From Ulvibacterium sp965228935 (GTDB taxonomy: Bacteria; Bacteroidota; Bacteroidia; Flavobacteriales; Flavobacteriaceae), in NCBI RefSeq assembly GCF_965228935.1, contig NZ_OZ245846.1, positions 620,001 to 684,000 on the forward strand: a stretch of DNA of 64,000 nucleotides. Reading direction: 5' to 3'. The notes below the pieces were generated by a model. That model saw only the letters and a list, made by a program, of their open reading frames with translations, did not search any database and was not told where the DNA came from. Of the stretch, positions 44,617-52,778 are shown piece after piece (position 1 is the first letter of the stretch; every line of letters begins with the position of its first letter). A program made the position numbers and the translations under genes.

Positions 44617-45905
44617 TTCCAGAAATAGAAAAGGCTTCGCCCGAAGAAATAAAGGCATTTCAAGAAGAAAGATTAAAAGAAACGCTCCACTATGTCCAAG
44701 AAAAATCACCCTACTATAAAAGACTTTTCAAAGAACACTCCATTGATATCAAGACGATTCGGACGCTAGCGGACTTGACTAAAATTCCGGTCACCACCAA
44801 AGAGCAGCTTCAAAACCATAATGACGATTTTATCTGTGTTCCCAAAAACAAGATCGTCGATTTTGTGACCACTTCCGGTACCTTGGGCGAACCGGTGACT
44901 ATTGGCCTTACCGATGCCGATTTGGATCGTTTGGCGTACAATGAGGCCATTTCCTTGGCCTGTGCCGGTGTTACCGAAAATGACATTTTGCAATTGACAA
45001 CGACTATAGATCGGCGTTTTATGGCAGGGATGGCCTATTTTTTGGGAGCCCGTAAGTTAGGGGCGGGTATCATCCGCGTAGGTGCCGGGATTCCGGAGTT
45101 ACAATGGGATACTATCTTAAAATTCAGACCCACGTATCTGATCGTGGTACCTTCTTTTTTGTTGAAACTTATCCAGTATGCGGTCCAGCATGGTATTGAT
45201 GTAAACTCCTCTGGAATCAAAGGGGCCATCTGTATCGGCGAATCGCTACGGAACCAGGATTTTTCATTGAATGTCCTCGCCAATAAGATAAAATCGGCCT
45301 GGGATATTGAACTCTATTCTACCTATGCCTCCACGGAAATGAGTACGGCATTTACGGAATGTAGCGAACAGCAGGGTGGACATCACCACCCGGAACTGAT
45401 CATCGTGGAAATTCTTGACGAGAACGATCGGCCGTTACCGCCGGGTATGGAGGGGGAACTGACAGTTACCACGCTTGGTGTGGAGGCCATGCCCTTGGTA
45501 CGGTTTAAGACCGGTGATATTGTGGTGGCCCATGATTCACCTTGTAATTGTGGAAGGAATACCCTGCGTTTGGGGCCTGTGGTAGGACGAAAAAAACAAA
45601 TGATCAAGTACAAGGGTACTACCTTGTATCCCCCGGCCATGGATAACCTATTGAACGATTTCCAGGAGGTGGAAAGTTATGTCATAGAGATTTATCACAA
45701 TAGTATAGGTACGGACGAAATAGGAATCAAGATCGCTTCCCGGAACGCTTCGAATCTGTTGTTGCACGATATAAAGGACCACTTCCGATCCAAGTTACGC
45801 GTTTCTCCGAAGATCGAGTTTTGCGAGGCTGGGGAAATTCAAAAACTACGATACTCGAAACTACGAAGAAAGCCCGTTACCGTTATTGATAAGCGGGGGC
45901 AATGA
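44613..45905 (+). CDS. Adenylate-forming ligase (phenylacetate-CoA ligase-like)
   Basis: A 430-residue ANL-superfamily enzyme with the phosphate-binding TTSGTLGEP motif, YSTYASTEM in the middle and a GRKKQMIKYKG hinge region near the C-terminus. It most resembles phenylacetate-CoA ligase. It is the last gene of the cluster and most simply activates 4-coumarate (product of the ammonia-lyase 28 kb upstream) as a CoA or ACP thioester to start polyene synthesis (inference from pathway logic). Confidence 0.87.
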   Translation: MIPEIEKASPEEIKAFQEERLKETLHYVQEKSPYYKRLFKEHSIDIKTIRTLADLTKIPVTTKEQLQNHNDDFICVPKNKIVDFVTTSGTLGEPVTIGLTDADLDRLAYNEAISLACAGVTENDILQLTTTIDRRFMAGMAYFLGARKLGAGIIRVGAGIPELQWDTILKFRPTYLIVVPSFLLKLIQYAVQHGIDVNSSGIKGAICIGESLRNQDFSLNVLANKIKSAWDIELYSTYASTEMSTAFTECSEQQGGHHHPELIIVEILDENDRPLPPGMEGELTVTTLGVEAMPLVRFKTGDIVVAHDSPCNCGRNTLRLGPVVGRKKQMIKYKGTTLYPPAMDNLLNDFQEVESYVIEIYHNSIGTDEIGIKIASRNASNLLLHDIKDHFRSKLRVSPKIEFCEAGEIQKLRYSKLRRKPVTVIDKRGQ

Positions 45906-45927
45906 CTTTTTCGGTATTCCGTTAAGA

Positions 45928-45953
45928 GTGTCGATCTGAGTGCAGTCGAAGAC
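45928..45953. repeat. Short palindromic intergenic repeat (REP-like)
   Basis: The core TCGA-T-CTG-AGTG-CAG-TCGA folds as a hairpin with one bulge. Sequences of this type recur between genes in many flavobacterial genomes. It lies 22 bases after the pigment cluster and starts the repeat-rich block before the GIY-YIG gene. Confidence 0.5.
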
Positions 45954-46030
45954 CTTGCCATTCAGCCATTCCCAGGTCTGTACTTAAAAATGAGTAAAGT
46001 TCCTAGATTCCGAGAGCAACAAATCATTTC

Positions 46031-46066
46031 GTTGCTACCTTTCTAGCGAATACGTTTTTGCGAGCG
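46031..46066 (+). repeat. Left copy of 36-bp direct repeat flanking the GIY-YIG gene
   Basis: Matches 46504-46539 at 32 of 36 positions, the last 21 bases (46046-46066) being identical. The following bases (GCGAGCGAAGCGAAGCAA) resemble a palindromic repeat that occurs between genes in many bacteria. Confidence 0.75.
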
Positions 46067-46102
46067 AAGCGAAGCAAACTGTCCAATCCCAGTCCAGGAT
46101 CT

Positions 46103-46137
46103 ACAGATCTCCTCATCGCTCTGTTCCTTACGAAAAC
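46103..46137 (+). repeat. Left copy of 35-bp degenerate repeat
   Basis: Matches 46492-46526 at about 25 of 35 positions, starting ACAGATC and ending in CGAA-AC. It abuts the stop codon of the GIY-YIG gene. Confidence 0.5.
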
Positions 46138-46436
46138 TAATCAAAATAGAACAACCATCCATCGGACAAGTCGTTCCATTCAGGATTTATTGAATTAATC
46201 AAATTTTCCTTTCGCTGTCGATTTCCCGATTTTAGCTGTTTTTCCCTGGCCATGGCCTTTTTAATATCCGTAAATTCTTCAAAATAAACCAATCTGTCGC
46301 AATTGTACCGTGCTGTAAATCCTTTATAATATTTGGTTTTATGCTGATATATCCTTCTTACCAAATTAGTGGTAACTCCGACATAAATGACCGTTCGGTT
46401 CTTATTGGATGTAATATAAATGTGTGATTTTTTCAT
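46137..46436 (-). CDS. Small stand-alone GIY-YIG nuclease
   Basis: A 99-residue protein consisting of a single GIY-YIG domain: HIYITS (6-10) and VIYVG (16-20) as the two signature strands, Arg27 in VRRIYQHK, and a Glu in AREKQLK (residue 65). This is the YhbQ/UPF0213 group. The ATG at 46436 is chosen because upstream in-frame codons to 46457 fall inside the right-hand repeat. The gene is framed on both sides by repeat copies, unlike any other gene in the window, which suggests that gene and repeats move or amplify together (inference). Confidence 0.88.
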   Translation of the reverse strand: MKKSHIYITSNKNRTVIYVGVTTNLVRRIYQHKTKYYKGFTARYNCDRLVYFEEFTDIKKAMAREKQLKSGNRQRKENLINSINPEWNDLSDGWLFYFD

Positions 46437-46456
46437 GCTGCACCTCATTGCAAGCA

Positions 46457-46502
46457 AAGCGATCGGTCTAGCTCATATTATGTATGGACTGACAGATCGC
46501 TT
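46457..46502. repeat. Inverted repeat upstream of the GIY-YIG gene
   Basis: AAGCGATC (46457-46464) and GATCGCTT (46495-46502) form a perfect 8-bp stem with a 30-base loop between the GIY-YIG start and the right direct repeats. Confidence 0.6.
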
Positions 46503-46539
46503 CGTCGCTACGCTTCTCGCGAATACGTTTTTGCGAGCG
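46492..46539 (+). repeat. Right repeat block (35-bp and 36-bp copies overlapping)
   Basis: 46492-46526 pairs with 46103-46137, and 46504-46539 pairs with 46031-46066. The block contains CGCTTCGTCGCTACGCTTCTCGCGAA, close to a widespread bacterial palindromic repeat. It ends exactly one base before the ssb stop codon. Confidence 0.7.
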
Positions 46540-46872
46540 TTACTTCCCCAGCATCAACAACTCATTGCAACGTACTTCGGTAATGTATCGCTTTTCGCCT
46601 TCCTTGGTCTCATAGGAGCGATGTACGAGTTTCCCCTCCACGGCCACCTGCTTTCCTTTGGTAAGGTAGTTCTCCACAATCTCGGCGGTCTTGCCCCAGG
46701 CCACAATATTGTGCCATTGGGTGTCCTCTACTTTTTCGCCTTGTGCGTTTTTGTAGCTTTCGCTGGTGGCTATGGAAAATTTGGCGAGCTTGCTTCCGTT
46801 TTCCAAGTTTACGATTTCGGGATCTTGTCCCAGGTTTCCAATCAACTGTACTTTGTTTTTAATTGCGTTCAT
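46540..46872 (-). CDS. ssb: Single-stranded DNA-binding protein, short form
   Basis: A 110-residue OB-fold protein that binds single-stranded DNA. It shows the family landmarks NKVQLIGNLGQDPE, KFSIATSE, TQWHNIVAWGKTAEIVENYLTKG and EGKLVHRSYE. It ends at NELLMLGK, directly after the OB fold, so the flexible linker and acidic C-terminal tip that recruit partner proteins in full-length SSB are absent. The stop codon abuts the repeat block. Short SSBs are known as paralogues in flavobacteria, so this is probably not the main replication SSB. Confidence 0.92.
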   Translation of the reverse strand: MNAIKNKVQLIGNLGQDPEIVNLENGSKLAKFSIATSESYKNAQGEKVEDTQWHNIVAWGKTAEIVENYLTKGKQVAVEGKLVHRSYETKEGEKRYITEVRCNELLMLGK

Positions 46873-47238
46873 ACTACTAATTTTTAAGATGAAACAGTTA
46901 ATGCCATCGAACCTCCCTGATTCGACAAGGCAAACATAGAACGGTATGAAAAAAAGATTCGGTTGGGAAATATTTACTTTCGTTTGTAAACGTTTATTTT
47001 GTTTTAAATCAGGTATTTACATATAGGGATTAAAAAAACAATTTTTGAAGATAATCTGTTTAAATGACCCATTAGGTATACCTCCATTACATAGAGGTGC
47101 CTGAATCTAGTTCAATTAGGAAGTCGGACATTATTTCAGAGCCCAACCCTTCTTTTTAAGGGATTTTGACTACTAATTAAAATCCAAATGCTTTTTAAAC
47201 ATTATCTTTATATTCGCTTAGCAACTAACTGTTCTCCC
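46873..47238. other. Intergenic region between ssb and a lipoprotein gene
   Basis: About 366 bases of AT-rich sequence. It should hold the ssb promoter (minus) and the promoter of the lipoprotein gene (plus). A perfect 10-bp palindrome TAAACGTTTA, with CGTTTGTAAACG overlapping it, lies near 46985-47000 and resembles LacI-family operator cores. No gene is supportable here. Confidence 0.5.
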
Positions 47239-48585
47239 ATGAAAGTTCCCCAATTAGGCATTGCCCTTCTACTGTGCATGTTTCTTTGTAATTGTTCAAA
47301 AGACGAAAATCCAACTCCGGAACCCGACGCCCAAGAACCCGAGAATCCCGAGCCCAATGAAACACCTGAACCTGAGATGGAGGTTTATTTTGAGGCCGTG
47401 ATAAGTGATAATCTCAACACGGATAATTCGGACAATTGGTTATTGACCCATGATAAGGAAGGAAGAATTCTGGACTACACATCTTTCGAGAAAAACGACA
47501 CCATACGTTTTGAAATATCCAAGACCAGTGATTTGGACAAATTCACGGTGACCGATATCCGCTTTTCCACATTGACCGCAAGCTCTCCCTATACCCTTAA
47601 TTCCTACACTGAAGTAGTCAATGGCAGTAGTTGGATTATTGGATCTTCAAATTCTAGCATCGAAACATATCCACAACCAAAGTTCAACGGAAATTTTAGA
47701 TTTTCTGTTTTCGGTGAATTTCCAACTCCTTCAATGCTTAATATCTCGGATAAAAGAGGAAAAAATTCGGGCCGTGGATCGTTCTCTATGAGTATCGGCA
47801 CATTTGGGGACTGGCGCTATGAAAAACTTGCTGATATATATGAGGATAATAATTATTATATCACTTTTATGAACAGTTTTGGCAATACCAGATATTATTA
47901 TCTGGAAGAACCTCAACATCTTGAAGAATACAATCTAAACTTAAGCGATTTCTCCGAATTCGACTCTCATATCCTTATGAAATTACCGCCTACTTCAGAA
48001 ATTTGGCTTTCCCTTAGAGGTTTCCCTGAAACACCAAAAAGCATCTCAAGCCCAGGTTATGATTTCTATAATTTCAATTCTGCCCATATAGGTGCTGAAA
48101 TCAACAGGTTGTTTAAATTGGGCTATCTTGGAAATATGTTTGAGGGCCATTCCTTGAGTTTAACGAGCATTCAACAAGACTATCGCTATTATATCAATTA
48201 TTTCGGGGCCGAACTTCCGGAAGGCCTGTTCGTACCCGATCAACCTTCTTTTAATATAGTTAAATCGGATATTAATGAATTCGAGATGTCTACCAATTTG
48301 GGTTACAAGAGAAAAGTCATTAGTTGGAGCAATCTTGAACCCCCCCAGTCTGATAACAGGAGAATCGAATGGAAAGTGTTTTCATCATCAACACCTTCTT
48401 CTGTTATTGGGATGATTCCGAAGGAAATAACGGATAGGTATCCGCAGATGGATGTTTCAGAACTCATCTACCAGTCAAGTTGCCTGTATGTGCAGCCCTA
48501 TTCCCATATGGAATTCCTTAATGCACAATTTAGCGGGAATGTAGGAGTAGGTCTTGAAAATAGCGAATTTCACCAATTTGACTAA
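47239..48585 (+). CDS. Lipoprotein of unknown function
   Basis: A 448-residue lipoprotein. The ATG at 47239 starts a signal peptide ending in lipobox LCNC (Cys19). A Pro/Glu-rich linker (about 22-48) follows, as in many surface lipoproteins of Bacteroidota (SKDENPTPEPD-like start). The rest is a beta-rich domain without recognised motifs. The upstream frame to 47188 lacks a signal and is not used. Surface display is plausible because of the acidic linker after the lipidated cysteine. Confidence 0.75.
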   Translation: MKVPQLGIALLLCMFLCNCSKDENPTPEPDAQEPENPEPNETPEPEMEVYFEAVISDNLNTDNSDNWLLTHDKEGRILDYTSFEKNDTIRFEISKTSDLDKFTVTDIRFSTLTASSPYTLNSYTEVVNGSSWIIGSSNSSIETYPQPKFNGNFRFSVFGEFPTPSMLNISDKRGKNSGRGSFSMSIGTFGDWRYEKLADIYEDNNYYITFMNSFGNTRYYYLEEPQHLEEYNLNLSDFSEFDSHILMKLPPTSEIWLSLRGFPETPKSISSPGYDFYNFNSAHIGAEINRLFKLGYLGNMFEGHSLSLTSIQQDYRYYINYFGAELPEGLFVPDQPSFNIVKSDINEFEMSTNLGYKRKVISWSNLEPPQSDNRRIEWKVFSSSTPSSVIGMIPKEITDRYPQMDVSELIYQSSCLYVQPYSHMEFLNAQFSGNVGVGLENSEFHQFD

Positions 48586-48645
48586 GATACGCTATCATAC
48601 ACAGCTAAAAGAAACGAAGTAATTTTTATTTTAATAACATCTAAT

Positions 48646-50253
48646 ATGAAACGACTTATTGCAATGCTAGGTGTTTTAGCTGTAATCGCCAACTGTGGTA
48701 AAAGTAACTCCAATGAAGAAGAAAAAGTAAATACCCTTCCCGAACTAACTACGGCCAATACTATTGAAATTACTGATAACGGGGCGACTATAGGGGGAAA
48801 TGTATTAAATGATGGTGGTAGTGCGATTACATCTCGCGGAGTTTGTTGGAGCTTGTTTGAAAACCCCACCATTGAGGATGAAAAAACCATAGACGGGACA
48901 GGCATTGGTAGTTATACTAGTGAGATAACCGGGTTATCGCCAAATACCGAATATTTTGTTAGGGCTTATGCTACGAATGGTTCAGGGACCGCTTATGGTA
49001 ATGAATTGAGATTTACAACGGTGGGCACTTTACCGGTACTAACTACTAAAGCAATTTCGATAGTAAATGAATATGTTGCTCTTAGCGGTGGCACAATATC
49101 GGATGATGGTGGAATCTCGGTAATTTCAAAAGGAATATGCTGGAGTACGAATCCAGGTCCGACCATTGATAATGACCTTAGTGAAGATGGTGAGGGAATT
49201 GGCGAATTTACCAGTAAACTAAGAAGCCTTGAACCAAATACGCAGTATTTTGTAAGAGCATATGTCAAAAATAGTTCAGGTACATTTTATGGTAATGAAC
49301 TGTCATTTGGTACACCTGAAGCAATGTCATGGATTCCTAGAGCCAATATGGTTTACAACACATTTTATATCAATAGTTTTGCGATTGATGACGTTTTATA
49401 TGTTGGTAATGGACGTAGGCAGTTTAATACCGCTCCAGAAGAAAATCTGTTCTTTAAGTATAATCCAACACAGGATTCTTGGGAAGAGATTGCGAGCTTA
49501 CCTTGGGGAAGGAGACAATCCAGCATTTCTTTTTCAATCAATGGGTTTGGGTATGTAGGTTTCGGTCAAGATTGTTCGGGTCCCCCGGACATTTTTAATC
49601 CTACGTGTACTTTTGTTAATCATAACGATTTATGGAGATACGATCCCAATAGCGACAGTTGGTCCGAAATGGCTAAACATCCAGAAGATGGGGGGCCATT
49701 TGGCACTAGTTTTGTGATTGGTGAGAAGGCCTATGTTATATTTGTCGGTAACGAGCTATGGGAATATAATGCGACCACAAATGCTTGGCAGCAAAAAGCA
49801 TCGTATCCGGGTAATTGTGGTTCTAGACGAACTGCATTCGCCATCAATGACAAAGGATATGTCGGATTTGGAATAACTGGTAAGATTGGAGGGAATTTGA
49901 TTTGTGGGGATATTTGGGAATATGATCCGGCAAGTGATACTTGGATACAAAAAGCCGATTTTCCAGGGGGCCATAGATACAATGCTACCGGAGTGGGACT
50001 GGATGACTATGGATTTGTCTGCTTCGGGGAAGGTGAAGAAATCCCCGAATTTCCATGGAATATAAATCATAAGGATGTTTGGAGGTATGATTCCTCAAAT
50101 GATGAGTGGACATTGCACCTTGTTACTTTTCCGGGAGAAGGTAGAACACAAGCAATTGCAGAAGTTGTCAACAATAAAATTATGCTGGGTCTGGGACACC
50201 GTGGAAATGATGCGTTTACTGATGTCTGGGAGTTCAATCCATTCGCAAATTGA
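48646..50253 (+). CDS. Lipoprotein with two FN3-like domains and a Kelch-type propeller
   Basis: A 535-residue lipoprotein with lipobox IANC (Cys17). Residues about 30-125 and 130-225 are two similar domains, each with ISDxG, GVCWS/GICWS, TxxxLxPNTxYFVRAY and YGNE motifs, which resemble fibronectin III-like domains of flavobacterial surface proteins. Residues about 230-535 contain Kelch-type repeats (GYVGFG ... LWRYDPNSDSWSEMA, WEYDPASDTWIQKA, WRYDSSNDEWT). Likely a surface-exposed binding protein. The substrate is unknown. Confidence 0.85.
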   Translation: MKRLIAMLGVLAVIANCGKSNSNEEEKVNTLPELTTANTIEITDNGATIGGNVLNDGGSAITSRGVCWSLFENPTIEDEKTIDGTGIGSYTSEITGLSPNTEYFVRAYATNGSGTAYGNELRFTTVGTLPVLTTKAISIVNEYVALSGGTISDDGGISVISKGICWSTNPGPTIDNDLSEDGEGIGEFTSKLRSLEPNTQYFVRAYVKNSSGTFYGNELSFGTPEAMSWIPRANMVYNTFYINSFAIDDVLYVGNGRRQFNTAPEENLFFKYNPTQDSWEEIASLPWGRRQSSISFSINGFGYVGFGQDCSGPPDIFNPTCTFVNHNDLWRYDPNSDSWSEMAKHPEDGGPFGTSFVIGEKAYVIFVGNELWEYNATTNAWQQKASYPGNCGSRRTAFAINDKGYVGFGITGKIGGNLICGDIWEYDPASDTWIQKADFPGGHRYNATGVGLDDYGFVCFGEGEEIPEFPWNINHKDVWRYDSSNDEWTLHLVTFPGEGRTQAIAEVVNNKIMLGLGHRGNDAFTDVWEFNPFAN

Positions 50254-50479
50254 CTTCATCGAACGGATAGTCTATTCAGGTCAAGATTTCTATTGAATAT
50301 CAAGTCTCAAATGGACATGGGAATTTGATTCTAGTTTACGAAAAACTTCATTTTGTCCCATATAGTATATAGGTGCCCTTTAAAACTATCACTTTACAAA
50401 ACCCAAGAATCCCTTATCTTAGTACTACAAGGAAATACGAATTATTGATCGAAGATTTACATTGACCAAAATTTAAGCA

Positions 50480-50761
50480 ATGAGTTCCGCCGGCCACATA
50501 CTGGACATGCTAAAACGAATACGCCAGAACCGATCTTTGCGACCATCCAACCGTCAAAAATTCAAGGAAGATAACAGGGAAGTCATTTACAACGAAACCT
50601 ATAAGGAAAACAAAGCCTCCTTTAAGGAATTCCCGGAATCGCAAGTAAAAGAAGTGGTGAATACAATTAGACGGGAGGCCAAAGCCAAAAGACGGAAAGA
50701 ATTCGCTTTCCTTGCCCTGGTCATCCTAATAGTTGTGGCTATTGTTCTTTATGTGGTATAG
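50480..50761 (+). CDS. Small tail-anchored membrane protein
   Basis: A 93-residue protein with a highly basic, helical N-terminal 70 residues and one C-terminal transmembrane helix (about 73-92), so it is probably tail-anchored with the basic part in the cytoplasm. It resembles conserved hypothetical proteins common in flavobacteria, but I cannot name the family. The composition (many Arg/Lys/Glu) is consistent with a real gene. Confidence 0.72.
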   Translation: MSSAGHILDMLKRIRQNRSLRPSNRQKFKEDNREVIYNETYKENKASFKEFPESQVKEVVNTIRREAKAKRRKEFAFLALVILIVVAIVLYVV

Positions 50762-50769
50762 CCCTTAAT

Positions 50770-50777
50770 TAGCTTTG
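50770..50777 (+). promoter_or_regulatory. Candidate -7 element before the propeller lipoprotein gene
   Basis: TAGCTTTG matches TAnnTTTG exactly, 36 bases before the ATG at 50813. The nearest upstream TTG (50742-50744) is 25 bases away, longer than ideal. Confidence 0.4.
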
Positions 50778-50812
50778 TTTCTCTCAAATGTGGACTTCCA
50801 CCAATCCAAAAA

Positions 50813-51760
50813 ATGAGATATAGAATACTCATAGTGTCCATAGCATTCATTCTAGGATGTAATTCACGAACATTGAAGGAATATGTCCTTCATGAAAAAG
50901 ATTTGGTGCCCGAGGGAATCGCCTATTCAAAAAAGAAGGACGCCTTTTACCTAACGAGTGTGGCCAAATCCAAAATAGTAGAGGTAGATAGAAAATCGGG
51001 AACGCAGAAAGATTTTATACAGGAACATGAGTTTGGCTATACCCCGGGAGTTGGAATTTTAGTGGATGATAAACGAAATCTTCTACATGCCCTTGGTGGA
51101 TACTATAGGTACAAGGATTCCCTTTCATCATTGTTTACCTTCGATATCCATACCAAAAAACTGTTACAAAGATATGACGTTACCGATGCGGGGGAACATT
51201 TCCTAAATGACCTCATCCAAGATGACAAAGGAAATCTATATATCACGGATTCAAAAGGTTCCGCCATCTATCTACTCAAACATGAAACTGGTTCCTTAGA
51301 GCTATTTTTTAAGTCCCCGGAAATCGAATTTCCCAATGGAATTGCCATTTCGGAAGACCATACCAAACTGTACATCGCATCATTTTCGAAAGGTATCCGG
51401 ATACTCGATATTTCAACAAAAAGAATTCTAAACCAACCGGACACTTTGGGCATGTCCCAAGGAATAGACGGACTGGAATTTTACAAAGGTCATTTATATG
51501 CCATCCAAAATGGGGTTAGGGCAAATACATTTAATTTTAGAAAATTGATCCTTGATCAAACTCAAACAAGAATTGTAGATGTCGAAGTTATGGATGGGCA
51601 CACTTCAAAACTGGATGTGCCGTTGACTTTTTGCTTGGTGAAAAATGAGGCAGTGGTTATAGGAAATTCCAATCTCCAATATTTAAATCAGGAAACCTTC
51701 AAATTCGTTGAATCGGATACGATTCCCAATACAAAATTGTTGGTGTATCCCATTGAATGA
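50813..51760 (+). CDS. SMP-30/gluconolactonase-like propeller lipoprotein
   Basis: A 315-residue lipoprotein with lipobox ILGC (Cys16). The mature part has the repeating blades of a six-bladed propeller of the SMP-30/gluconolactonase type: VPEGIAYSKKKDAFYLT, FLNDLIQDDKGNLYITDS, FPNGIAISEDHTKLYIAS. The PEG, ND and NG sites that bind a metal in this family are present. It could be a lactonase or a non-enzymatic binding protein. Confidence 0.82.
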   Translation: MRYRILIVSIAFILGCNSRTLKEYVLHEKDLVPEGIAYSKKKDAFYLTSVAKSKIVEVDRKSGTQKDFIQEHEFGYTPGVGILVDDKRNLLHALGGYYRYKDSLSSLFTFDIHTKKLLQRYDVTDAGEHFLNDLIQDDKGNLYITDSKGSAIYLLKHETGSLELFFKSPEIEFPNGIAISEDHTKLYIASFSKGIRILDISTKRILNQPDTLGMSQGIDGLEFYKGHLYAIQNGVRANTFNFRKLILDQTQTRIVDVEVMDGHTSKLDVPLTFCLVKNEAVVIGNSNLQYLNQETFKFVESDTIPNTKLLVYPIE

Positions 51761-51893
51761 TCAAAACGTTCGTTTTCCAATATCTATAATCCGTTTCGGC
51801 ATATTCATAAAACAACCGCCCCTATCATTTGAGAAAACATTTCATGCCCTTATTGCTCGTCCCTAATTAAGTTCCGAACCATCGGCGAAAGAG

Positions 51894-51978
51894 TATTGCC
51901 TTGTACACCTGTTCGTCCTAATAAATACCGTCATGGGGTACCCGGGGAATATGGAATGAAAAAACCACGTTACCTTTT
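51894..51978 (+). repeat. Degenerate repeat, copy A
   Basis: Aligns with 53966-54038. Both begin TATTGCCTTGTAC and share GAATATGGAAT and CGTTACCTTTT, with a few substitutions and about 12 extra bases here. Confidence 0.6.
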
Positions 51979-52100
51979 TAAAAAACAGCGTCCAAGAAAT
52001 TGTCCACCAATTTCTTTTTATGTCCTTATAGAAGGAATCATAAGGCCCCTTGTAAAGAGGTTGTCCAGGTGAGATGATTTTTCACCACAAGGATGTCACC

Positions 52101-52131
52101 ATAAAGGGATATCCGAAAAACTTGGAATGAA
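52101..52131 (+). repeat. Degenerate repeat, partial copy C
   Basis: ATAAAGGGATATCCGAAAAA-CTTGGAATGA aligns with the middle of copy B (TATAAGGGGATATCCGGAGAA-TATGGAATAA). Confidence 0.5.
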
Positions 52132-52326
52132 TTGAATCAAATGACTAAAATGAAACCAATGATAAAAGAACAGATAAAGTTGCTCATAGAATTGGGTATC
52201 ATGGATACGCTCATCAAGGGATTTGTGGACTATTCGTATGAAGGAAGAAAATATCTCTATAAGTCCGAAATGCATGCCGCTTCCAAAGATTTCCAAGAAG
52301 AGCTGCTAGGGCTTTTGGAGGAATGA
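52132..52326 (+). CDS. Possible small protein, 64 aa
   Basis: A 64-residue reading frame encoding an amphipathic, charged, mostly helical protein (KEQIKLLIELGIMD, FQEELLGLLEE). Start could also be one of the inner ATGs at 52141 or 52150. No signal or domain is recognised. It directly follows repeat copy C and could be the tail of a decayed gene. Codon composition looks reasonable, so it is listed with low confidence. Confidence 0.35.
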   Translation: MNQMTKMKPMIKEQIKLLIELGIMDTLIKGFVDYSYEGRKYLYKSEMHAASKDFQEELLGLLEE

Positions 52327-52373
52327 AAAAACCACCTCATTTAGGACAGTCAAACCAACATAGACCAAAACTC

Positions 52374-52757
52374 CTATCTAATGCCGTACCTATAAAAGAA
52401 ATCCCGCCAAACAAGTCTGTCCAAGACCACATCGATATTCCCGTCACCGGCAATGTAGTTCCCCGATTCAATCCTTATAGACGAAGTATCCCTTGGGCTG
52501 AATCCGGTATAAATTCCCAATGTGGTCCTATTGAAAATGAATTCGCCATTCTCTTTAAAGGTAATAATCATATGGATTTCGCCGCTTTCCTCAACAAGGT
52601 CTTCTGCAGGTCCATCAATCCTATGGGGAAACGAATGGAACCATGTACCCACCAGTTCGCGGGGATCGGTGGAAACGACAGGGGGAAGATCGTTATCGCA
52701 GGAGCCCATCATTACAAAAATGACCATTAGAAATCCGGTAAGACAGACTTTTTTCAT
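52374..52757 (-). CDS. Small lipocalin-like lipoprotein
   Basis: A 127-residue lipoprotein. The chosen ATG gives a signal peptide with lipobox MGSC (Cys20). Upstream in-frame codons to 52778 are unlikely to be used. The mature part starts with ELVGTWFHSF, and MIITFKENGEF and IESGNYIAGDGNI follow, the strand pattern of small lipocalin-like/META-like secreted proteins of Bacteroidota. The end at FFYRYGIR is abrupt, so a C-terminal truncation is possible. Confidence 0.68.
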   Translation of the reverse strand: MKKVCLTGFLMVIFVMMGSCDNDLPPVVSTDPRELVGTWFHSFPHRIDGPAEDLVEESGEIHMIITFKENGEFIFNRTTLGIYTGFSPRDTSSIRIESGNYIAGDGNIDVVLDRLVWRDFFYRYGIR

Positions 52758-52778
52758 CATATTATAAAGACGTTCCAA

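Larger units (their letters stand above)
13773..45905. other. Flexirubin-type aryl polyene and dialkylresorcinol biosynthetic cluster
   Basis: About 32 kb of tightly packed genes. Diagnostic members are tyrosine ammonia-lyase, DarA, DarB, three intact ketosynthases, two ACPs, a ketoreductase, hotdog proteins, an adenylate-forming ligase and exporters. Known flexirubins are dialkylresorcinol esters of an aryl-polyene acid, and the gene content fits both halves. From 17826 onward most neighbours overlap or lie within a few bases, indicating one or a few very long operons. Confidence 0.9.
51761..52131. other. Gene-poor region with degenerate repeats
   Basis: About 370 bases with no intact gene. 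It contains repeat copy A (51894-51978) and partial copy C (52101-52131) of an element whose best copy (B) lies at 53966-54038. The sequence looks like decayed coding DNA. Confidence 0.5.

Noticed and set aside
45906..46540. CRISPR array or integron
   Set aside because: The repeats are few, unequal in spacing and palindromic, with no cas or integrase gene.
46420..46887. Plus-strand open frame of 155 codons over ssb
   Set aside because: It is antisense to ssb, whose protein is clearly recognisable.
48582..48905. Minus-strand open frame over the start of the Kelch/FN3 lipoprotein gene
   Set aside because: The Ser/Val-rich translation has no features and the plus-strand gene has a lipobox and recognisable domains.
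52323..52730. Plus-strand open frame over the lipocalin-like lipoprotein
   Set aside because: The minus-strand gene has a proper lipoprotein signal and strand pattern. The plus frame has none.
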